From contig JAPPAR010000020.1 in the NCBI GenBank assembly GCA_026705445.1, positions 1 to 51,512 on the forward strand: a DNA stretch of 51,512 nt. The letters run 5' to 3'. The notes beneath the pieces were generated by a model, which was not told the origin of the DNA, searched no databases, and was given only the letters and a program-made list of their open reading frames with translations. Below are positions 46,669 through 51,512 of this stretch, in pieces. Positions within the stretch are counted from its first letter, which is position 1. Every line of letters starts with the position of its first letter. The position numbers and the translations under genes are program-made. This stretch comes from Candidatus Dadabacteria bacterium. GTDB lineage: Bacteria > Desulfobacterota_D > UBA1144 > Nemesobacterales > Nemesobacteraceae.

Positions 46669-47442
46669 ATGAGAAAATATCTTGTCTGTAAAAGGAACCT
46701 GTTTTTTGCTGTATTTATATGTCTTCTTTTTATCGTGAACGGTTGCGCGGCGACCAGGACCCTTATCGAGAAAAGAGAGCTCAGGGTTGAGACCAAGATG
46801 TCGGAGACGATTTTTCTTGAGCCGGTGTCGCCCAAGGAGAGGGTTGTTTACGTCGACATAAAGAATACGACCGACAAGGAACTGTCCGGAATTGAATACG
46901 GAATCAAGGGCAGGATAGCTTCTAACGGTTACAGGATCACGGAAGATCCGGCCGAGGCGACTTTCATTCTCCAGGCCAATATTCTTAAGGTCGGTAGATC
47001 TGATCTTGAAGAGACAAACGCCATGTTCGGAGAAGGTTACCAAGGCGTGGTTGAGGGGGCGGTTATCGGCGGAGTTATAGGAGGCGCCATAGGCGGGGAT
47101 ATTGACGAGATCAACAAGGGCACCGTTGCGGGCGCTATTGCAGGCGGAGTTGCGGGCTTTCTTTTTGACGCTCTCGTAACGGATGATCTCTTCACGATGG
47201 TAACAGATATTCAAATAAGCGGGCGTGTTCAGAAGGGAGAACTTGTTTATCGGACTGAAGATACCGATGCGTCACAGGGTACCGCGACGCGGACCAAGCA
47301 GACTTCACATACTGATGACGTGAAGTGGAAAATCTACAGGACCAGGATTGTGAGCGTTGCCAACAAGGCTAATCTTGACTTTGAAGAGGCAAAACCACAT
47401 CTTCAGGCAGGTCTTGAAAGATCCATAGGCGGGATTTTCTGA
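46669..47442 (+). CDS. TraT-like outer-membrane lipoprotein
   Basis: A 257-residue lipoprotein: signal peptide MRKYLVCKRNLFFAVFICLL, lipobox VNGC, then the TraT/complement-resistance fold. VYVDIKNTTDKELSGIE, a glycine-rich hydrophobic hairpin (VVEGAVIGGVIGGAIGGDID and VAGAIAGGVAGFLFDAL) and the C-terminal RSIGGIF are typical. F-plasmid TraT blocks entry of related plasmids and serum killing; chromosomal homologues are of unknown role. GAGGAG (46654-46659) precedes the start. There are no conjugation genes nearby. Confidence 0.88.
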   Translation: MRKYLVCKRNLFFAVFICLLFIVNGCAATRTLIEKRELRVETKMSETIFLEPVSPKERVVYVDIKNTTDKELSGIEYGIKGRIASNGYRITEDPAEATFILQANILKVGRSDLEETNAMFGEGYQGVVEGAVIGGVIGGAIGGDIDEINKGTVAGAIAGGVAGFLFDALVTDDLFTMVTDIQISGRVQKGELVYRTEDTDASQGTATRTKQTSHTDDVKWKIYRTRIVSVANKANLDFEEAKPHLQAGLERSIGGIF

Positions 47443-47562
47443 CGTGTTAAGTACAGATTGGAGGACCAGTGCAAATAGAGTGAACTAAAAGACTTAAGCA
47501 GTTTTTGGTTGTTGATATAATTACTTAGAGGAATAATATTGATATAGTTCAGAGGTTTGAAG

Positions 47563-47877
47563 ATGGGAATACGTATTTCAATACCGAAAAAAGAAACCGT
47601 CGCTTTTTGCGAGCGCTGGAATATTGCAGAGCTTGCGTTTTTCGGTTCTGTCTTGCGGGATGACTTTAGTTCAGAAAGCGACATAGATGTGCTTGTAAAC
47701 CCACATCCCGGAATTAGTCACAGTATTTCCAATATATTACGCATGGAGAGGGAATTGGGCGACATTCTAGGGAGGGAGGTCGATTTAGTCTTTCGACCCG
47801 ATGTTGAGCGCAGCCGAAACTATATCCGGCGTGAAGCCATTCTAAAATCCGCTGAGGTTTTTTATGAAGCGCGATGA
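47563..47877 (+). CDS. mntA: MntA-type antitoxin (minimal nucleotidyltransferase)
   Basis: A 104-residue MNT-fold protein. The active-site motif FFGSVLRDDFSSESDIDVLV carries the G-S and D-x-D residues needed for nucleotide transfer. MntA proteins neutralise the HepT toxin by attaching AMP to it. AGAGG (47551-47555) lies seven bases before the ATG at 47563, which fixes the start; a TTG six bases earlier is less likely. Its 3' end overlaps hepT by 14 bases, as usual for these pairs. Confidence 0.92.
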   Translation: MGIRISIPKKETVAFCERWNIAELAFFGSVLRDDFSSESDIDVLVNPHPGISHSISNILRMERELGDILGREVDLVFRPDVERSRNYIRREAILKSAEVFYEAR

Positions 47878-48208
47878 AGCCGCTTATTTGCTTGACATGC
47901 TACTGGCCGCTCAAGACGCTTTGGAATTTTCATCCAGTTTAACCTTTCAGCAGTTTGCCCAAGACCGGTTACGTCAGAATGCCGTCTTCAAGTGCATTGA
48001 AATCATCGGGGAGGCCGCAACTCATGTTGAGGAGAAAACCAAGCGGAAGAATCCTAAAGTTCCATGGCAAAATATTATAGGCACTCGAAATCGTCTAGCG
48101 CATGGCTATTTCCAGATAAGCTTGGAAGTTGTATGGGATATTGTAAAGAATGATATTCCTCAGCTAATTGACCTTCTTAAAACACTTGTGCCGCCGGAAG
48201 CAAAATGA
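47864..48208 (+). CDS. hepT: HepT-type toxin (HEPN/DUF86)
   Basis: A 114-residue all-helical HEPN protein. The catalytic motif RNRLAHGY (R-x4-H-x-Y) is intact; the Tyr is the residue AMPylated by MntA. Unmodified toxins of this family act as RNases or otherwise inhibit translation. The reading frame is complete. With mntA it forms an apparently functional type VII toxin-antitoxin pair at the edge of the CRISPR region. Confidence 0.92.
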   Translation: MKRDEAAYLLDMLLAAQDALEFSSSLTFQQFAQDRLRQNAVFKCIEIIGEAATHVEEKTKRKNPKVPWQNIIGTRNRLAHGYFQISLEVVWDIVKNDIPQLIDLLKTLVPPEAK

Positions 48209-48327
48209 TATTCTGAACCCATTTACGATAGGATAATGTTGAGAATAGCGGGTATTTTTCAGTCAGTTGGTTGTTGATAGCAAGATGTCTAGCTATCAAT
48301 AATAGTTCCTAATCTATCTTAGAACCA

Positions 48328-48351
48328 AGCCCTTGCAATCGAGGGCTTTTT
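48328..48351 (+). terminator. Rho-independent terminator after hepT
   Basis: AAGCCCT and AGGGCTT pair around the loop TGCAATCG, and five T residues follow (48347-48351). It lies about 120 bases after hepT. The inverted-repeat copy A starts at the next base. Confidence 0.75.
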
Positions 48352-48507
48352 GTTTGACTTCACTCTCTTTTGCTGTAGATTCTTTGTCAAGGATATGCGG
48401 CAAATTCTGCTTACGATTGTTGAGGGGAATCCTGGACCCCAAAAGTTCCGTAGGAGGTGGAAGCAGCCCTCCTCGCGTATCCCTGAGGCGACCAGGCGAC
48501 GCCTCAT
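48352..48507 (-). repeat. Long inverted repeat, copy A
   Basis: Read on the minus strand this 156-base segment aligns with copy B (49274-49426). They share CGTCGCCTGGTCGCCTC, TACGGAAC, TTTGCCGCA, TCTACAG and a final GAGAGTGAAGTCAAAC, with scattered substitutions and small gaps. The repeat starts at the stop codon of a nuclease-like gene in both copies. Its first 23 bases also form a hairpin (TGAGGCG/CGCCTCA). Confidence 0.8.
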
Positions 48508-48793
48508 TTTATCTTCTTCTTTTTGATGCTTCTGGCCGCCCGGTCATTCACCGTATACGTCGAGAGAAGGTACAGTTCTCTTTTGTCCCGCGTGGTCTTT
48601 ATGACCGTGAAACGCTGCTCTCCCTTTTCCGTCGTCAAATACCCGGTTCGGTTATCCGGCAGACACATAGGGTCGGCGGAGTCGATGTTCTTCTGAATAT
48701 TCTGGTATTGCTTGAGAGTGATTCTCGGGTGATTCTCGGGTGATTGTTTCTCTGCTGGTCTGACAGCAGGATGGCCCGTGACTTGGTGCCCAT
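48504..48793 (-). pseudogene. Phage-type nuclease-domain gene fragment, broken by an 11-bp duplication
   Basis: The minus-strand C-terminal part reads ITLKQYQNIQKNIDSADPM, then GYLTTEKGEQRFTVIKTTRD and ELYLLSTYTVND, ending in a lysine-rich tail. The 5' part, from an ATG at 48793, reads MGTKSRAILLSDQQRNNHPR in another frame. A tandem repeat of the 11 bases AATCACCCGAG separates them; removing one copy joins both parts into one continuous 92-residue product. The pattern LLSDQQ...NHPRITLKQY resembles nuclease domains fused to or following phage head-morphogenesis proteins (Barnase/EndoU/ColicinE5/RelE-like). Family assignment is an inference. The 5' end may also be truncated. Confidence 0.5.
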
Positions 48794-49277
48794 GTTTCAG
48801 CCGGACCTTGAAGAGTACGATTACGATATCGCACGCAAATATGTTGAGGATGCGGTTACGGGACCGGTGCTCAAGAGGTTCGTTGAAAAGGAGAGAATTC
48901 GCGGAAAAAACGAGAAGTTTCCAGTCGCGGTACTCAACGCCGAAACAAAAAGACTCACTGGGCAGGCAAAATTCCAGGCAGTCAGAATGAGACATGGGGT
49001 CATGAGGAAAATCACGGGCAAGCATAGCGACATTACGATAGAGGATATGCTCCGGGCGCAGGAAGCGGTGGACGACGGAATGGTTATACAGCCCAAAAAA
49101 AACCCCCTCAAGCGCGAATTTTTCCTCGAGGTGGGCGAGGTTCTTTACGTCTTCCCGCACGTGCCGACGAAAACCGGGTTGCAGGTGAAGACGTTTTTCA
49201 AGAAAACGGAGGGAAAGGAAGATTTCCTGAAAGCAAAAAAGGCAGAAGGAAAGGTGTTGAGAAAGCAGAAAAGATGA
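48771..49277 (+). CDS. Phage-type nuclease-domain protein, complete C-terminus
   Basis: A 168-residue protein from the ATG at 48771 (MARDLVPMFQPDLEEYDYDI). Its core, GKHSDITIEDMLRAQEAVDD followed by FFLEVGEVLYVFPHVPTKTG and LQVKTFFKK, aligns with the NHPRITLKQYQNIQKNIDSA part of the minus-strand fragment. The two are therefore related domains in opposite orientation. A lysine-rich tail (KAKKAEGKVLRKQKR) ends at the first bases of repeat copy B. There is no good ribosome site, so the start is uncertain and the gene may be a 5'-truncated piece of a phage head-associated toxin or nuclease. Confidence 0.5.
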   Translation: MARDLVPMFQPDLEEYDYDIARKYVEDAVTGPVLKRFVEKERIRGKNEKFPVAVLNAETKRLTGQAKFQAVRMRHGVMRKITGKHSDITIEDMLRAQEAVDDGMVIQPKKNPLKREFFLEVGEVLYVFPHVPTKTGLQVKTFFKKTEGKEDFLKAKKAEGKVLRKQKR

Positions 49278-49426
49278 GACGTCGCCTGGTCGCCTCCGGA
49301 TGTGCGAGAGGGGCTCCTTCTCCCTCTACGGAACCTATTGGACCCAGAGGTTCCTCAGCATTGAGCACGGAGATTTTGCCGCACACCTTAACGAAAAGTC
49401 TACAGGAAGGGAGAGTGAAGTCAAAC
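49274..49426 (+). repeat. Long inverted repeat, copy B
   Basis: Plus-strand partner of copy A (48352-48507). It begins ATGAGACGTCGCCTGGTCGC and ends GAGAGTGAAGTCAAAC. The two copies enclose the back-to-back nuclease-domain genes. Confidence 0.8.
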
Positions 49427-49437
49427 GGAGGGAGCTA

Positions 49438-49581
49438 TTACCCGTTCTGCCGAGTCTCTACAAAAGTCTTCATAAGAACTTCCATCATCCCCTCAAGCTT
49501 CGCCATTCTTTCTCGAAGCAGACCTATGTCCTGAGAAACTTTCCATTGAAATGCCAGGACCGCCACGAAACCACCTATCAT
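49438..49581 (-). CDS. 47-residue hydrophobic/coiled-coil small protein
   Basis: A minus-strand frame beginning six bases inside the outer edge of the CRISPR array. It reads MIGGFVAVLAFQWKVSQDIG, then LLRERMAKLEGMMEVLMKTF and VETRQNG, ending with TAA. A short hydrophobic N-terminus is followed by a regular coiled coil. Small proteins of this layout are frequent in phage-like and defence regions. The ribosome site (TTAGG) is weak and lies close to the ATG, next to the terminal CRISPR repeat. It fills part of the gap between repeat copy B and the array. Unknown function. Confidence 0.5.
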   Translation of the reverse strand: MIGGFVAVLAFQWKVSQDIGLLRERMAKLEGMMEVLMKTFVETRQNG

Positions 49582-49587
49582 TACCTA

Positions 49588-50439
49588 ACTTCAATGAGGC
49601 CGAGGCAAAGTTGCCTCGGAAAACGAGGAAGATCACGAGGGAATGCGAGCCCTGCTTTACGCTTCAATGAGGCCGAGGCAAAGTTGCCTCGGAAAACGAT
49701 AACGCGGAAGATGTGTTCTTCGAGACTGTAACATGCTTCAATGAGGCCGAGGCAAAGTTGCCTCGGAAAACTTGCTTATCACGACGAGACAAAAGCGTAC
49801 CAGCGACAGCTTCAATGAGGCCGAGGCAAAGTTGCCTCGGAAAACCCTCGAACACCGCGGACATGTCCTCCGCGTATTCCTGGCTTCAATGAGGCCGAGG
49901 CAAAGTTGCCTCGGAAAACCATACCGAGCTCCAGACAACGTTTGGCACAATCGCCGCTTCAATGAGGCCGAGGCAAAGTTGCCTCGGAAAACCCGATCCG
50001 AGGTTGGAAAACATGGATTTCCACGTTGCGCTTCAATGAGGCCGAGGCAAAGTTGCCTCGGAAAACACAGCTACAGCGAGCGACTCGTACCGACACCAAA
50101 ATGCTTCAATGAGGCCGAGGCAAAGTTGCCTCGGAAAACGGGATACCACGGTCAAGGTAACTGTCCGGGTTAACTTTGCTTCAATGAGGCCGAGGCAAAG
50201 TTGCCTCGGAAAACCATGTCAGAGACTCAAAACGACGAGAAGGTTCGGACTCGCTTCAATGAGGCCGAGGCAAAGTTGCCTCGGAAAACCATGTCAGAGA
50301 CTCAAAACGACGAGAAGGTTCGGACTCGCTTCAATGAGGCCGAGGCAAAGTTGCCTCGGAAAACCATGTCAGAGACTCAAAACGACGAGAAGGTTCGGAC
50401 TCGCTTCAATGAGGCCGAGGCAAAGTTGCCTCGGAAAAC
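49588..50439 (-). CRISPR. CRISPR array, 12 repeats and 11 spacers
   Basis: There are twelve 37-base repeats, starting at 49588, 49661, 49735, 49809, 49883, 49956, 50030, 50103, 50178, 50253, 50328 and 50403. Spacers are 36-38 bases. Each repeat contains a strong 9-bp hairpin (CCGAGGCAA/TTGCCTCGG). On the minus strand the repeat runs from GTTTTCCGAGGC to CATTGAAGC; the ATTGAAGC end is a typical crRNA 5' handle. The only variant repeat is the first (A instead of G at 49588), which marks the old end, so transcription runs on the minus strand from a leader near cas2. The last three spacers (50215-50252, 50290-50327, 50365-50402) are identical. Confidence 0.97.
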
Positions 50440-50664
50440 AGCCCCCTTCATAACTTGCTACGGAGATTAAATTATTCTTATTTACTGCGAGTGCTGCTAT
50501 CCGTTTGATTATAAGAGCTAAAACTTCCCGAAAAAGATTTGCTGTGGTGTTGTATATCTCCCTCGAATATAAGGAAAAACTGAGATGCGAGTGCTCCCCA
50601 TTATTATTTTTCCATTGAAGCTCTCGTGACAGGTCCGGCACTCTTCCCTTACCATGAATCATAC
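50440..50664 (-). promoter_or_regulatory. CRISPR leader
   Basis: An AT-rich stretch between cas2 and the newest repeat. A minus-strand TATAAT at 50508-50513, about 70 bases before the array, is a plausible -10 element. No gene is visible. Confidence 0.6.
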
Positions 50665-50958
50665 CTATATGATTATAGCCTCTCTTGTCGGCATTTTATA
50701 GTTTTTTCCCAAACTTTCGACATTAGGATTGACTTGATCAGCGTCACCTAGATCAAGGATCAGCACATGGTCTTCAGTTGAATGTATTAATTCTTCCAAG
50801 CGTGCGCACATTTGCGCATGGCGTTTAGAAGTTAGTCTGCATTGAAATACCGATAACTGTAACCAATAGCCGTACCCTTTCATCAGCTTGAACACTTTTC
50901 TCCACCGCTTAGGTTCTGAGATGTCGTAAGTAACTATGTAAAGCTTTTGCTTTGCCAT
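50665..50958 (-). CDS. cas2: CRISPR-associated protein Cas2
   Basis: A 97-residue Cas2 with the ferredoxin-like start KLYIVTYDISEPKRWRKVFK (conserved Asp12), YWLQLSVFQCRLTSKRHAQM and HVLILDLGDADQ. It forms the core of the spacer-integration complex with Cas1. It starts two bases after the cas1 stop and is the last cas gene before the leader. Length is normal. Confidence 0.94.
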   Translation of the reverse strand: MAKQKLYIVTYDISEPKRWRKVFKLMKGYGYWLQLSVFQCRLTSKRHAQMCARLEELIHSTEDHVLILDLGDADQVNPNVESLGKNYKMPTREAIII

Positions 50959-50960
50959 TG

Positions 50961-51464
50961 TTAGCGGGGTAGATAGTTAGGGTAAACGGGAATTTCACCT
51001 TGTAAGTGCCTAGCCATTAATCGCGCCTGAACATTTATTAGCCGTCGCATGGAAACCTGATAACCGAAAAGCGGATGGGTGGTTTCCTGATCCATGCGAC
51101 GTTCGAAAGCCGAAATAAGCGCCCTGCGGCCGCCAGCTTTCAGCGAGCAGGCTGGTCCGTTGAAAATGAAATCTTTCGGTTTAACTTCTCCGTTGTTTAT
51201 GGCCTGTATTACGCAGGAATCAGCTACGATGGGTCGAAACGGTTCCATCAAGTCAAGAGCTAATGCTGGGCGACCGTGTCTGGGACGGTGGTAGAAGCCC
51301 ATATAAGGGTCTAATCCGACTGCCGAAATTATTGTAGTGAAAGTCCTTGTAAGCAATGCGTAGGCTAAAGACAACATGGCGTTTACGGGGTCGGTTGGTG
51401 GACGGCGATTGCGTGTGGAGAAGGAAAAGGTTGGCAAATTACTTCCTGGGTGTTTAGCCCGCAT
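50961..51464 (-). CDS. cas1: Cas1 C-terminal domain, 5' end incomplete
   Basis: A 167-residue frame matching the C-terminal helical domain of Cas1: TRNRRPPTDPVNAMLSLAYA, GLDPYMGFYHRPRHGRPALA (metal-ligand His59), LDLMEPFRPIVADS (Asp71) and THPLFGYQVSMRRL. The last parts resemble Cas1 moieties of Cas4-Cas1 fusions found in type I-G and V-B systems. The N-terminal lobe and the first catalytic Glu are not in this frame: TGA lies just before the ATG, and further stops (TAA, TGA) occur in frame up to the window end. Either a frameshift splits the gene or it is truncated. About 48 bases remain, too few to decide. Confidence 0.85.
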   Translation of the reverse strand: MRAKHPGSNLPTFSFSTRNRRPPTDPVNAMLSLAYALLTRTFTTIISAVGLDPYMGFYHRPRHGRPALALDLMEPFRPIVADSCVIQAINNGEVKPKDFIFNGPACSLKAGGRRALISAFERRMDQETTHPLFGYQVSMRRLINVQARLMARHLQGEIPVYPNYLPR

Positions 51465-51512
51465 TTCTCACCGCATAGGGATATGGAAGGGTTTTTAGGG
51501 TCAGCAGCCATG

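Noticed and set aside
48352-49426. Diversity-generating retroelement or retron
   Set aside because: Similar segments next to gene 3' ends suggested this, but there is no reverse transcriptase and the repeat differences are not adenine-biased.
48319-49534. Two frames starting MRRRLVASG at the inverted-repeat copies
   Set aside because: The copies diverge by indels that change the frame, neither has a ribosome site, and reading the other strand gives equally long frames. The repeat itself is the feature.
49600-50470. Open frames across the CRISPR array on both strands
   Set aside because: They are periodic readings of the 37-base repeat (for example RFNEAEAKLPRKT) and have no coding meaning.

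Overview
The window comes from a Gram-negative bacterium. The evidence is a TonB-dependent outer-membrane receptor, a TolC-type outer-membrane channel with a MacA-like adaptor, a TraT-like outer-membrane lipoprotein and a periplasmic-type alpha carbonic anhydrase. The minus-strand series rpoN - hpf - ptsN - hprK - rapZ - EIIA(Man) - unknown - HAD phosphatase resembles the sigma-54/PTS operons of deltaproteobacterial and related lineages. I cannot name the genus, and the lineage statement is an inference from gene order.

Layout. 1-750: a PhzF-family gene with a damaged 5' end. 827-1010: tRNA-Cys and tRNA-Leu. 1114-3525: TonB receptor. 3801-9935 (minus): an acidic microprotein and the rpoN operon. 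10139-11878: an orphan family-5 solute-binding lipoprotein. 12130-12714: a mazEF pair killed by three separate lesions. 12813-16530: an SNF2 helicase with a SWIM-finger partner. 16595-18977: a DUF2905 gene split by a complete 2153-bp IS1595-type element that carries four extra small genes and is flanked by a perfect 8-bp target duplication. 18999-22333 (minus): eno-leuC-leuD. 22812-24206: an ammonium transporter with foreign-looking codon use. 24329-27386 (minus): TolC-adaptor-ATPase efflux genes without a permease. 27418-30453: hemW, carbonic anhydrase, a DUF1285 protein and YjbQ. 30961-32955: a type II restriction-modification pair followed by a stump of a CD-NTase-fold nucleotidyltransferase. 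33080-35393: UDP-glucose dehydrogenase and a sugar epimerase. 35493-40229: topA-recG. 40261-46414 (minus): sucA-sucB and aspS. 46669-47442: TraT-like lipoprotein. 47563-48208: MntA-HepT toxin-antitoxin. 48352-49581: two phage-type nuclease domains back to back inside a long imperfect inverted repeat, then a 47-residue protein. 49588-51464: a 12-repeat CRISPR array, its leader, cas2 and a 5'-incomplete cas1.

Housekeeping blocks (translation, central carbon metabolism, leucine biosynthesis, DNA topology and repair, nitrogen/PTS regulation) alternate with accessory islands. The islands hold mobile DNA, restriction-modification, toxin-antitoxin and CRISPR genes. Many accessory genes are visibly decaying: phzF, mazE, mazF, DUF2905, a HicB-like stump, the CD-NTase stump, one nuclease fragment and perhaps cas1.

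The most unusual items are the cargo-bearing IS1595-type element with unrecognised membrane and coiled-coil passengers, the inverted-repeat nuclease locus next to the CRISPR array, and three identical leader-proximal spacers in that array.
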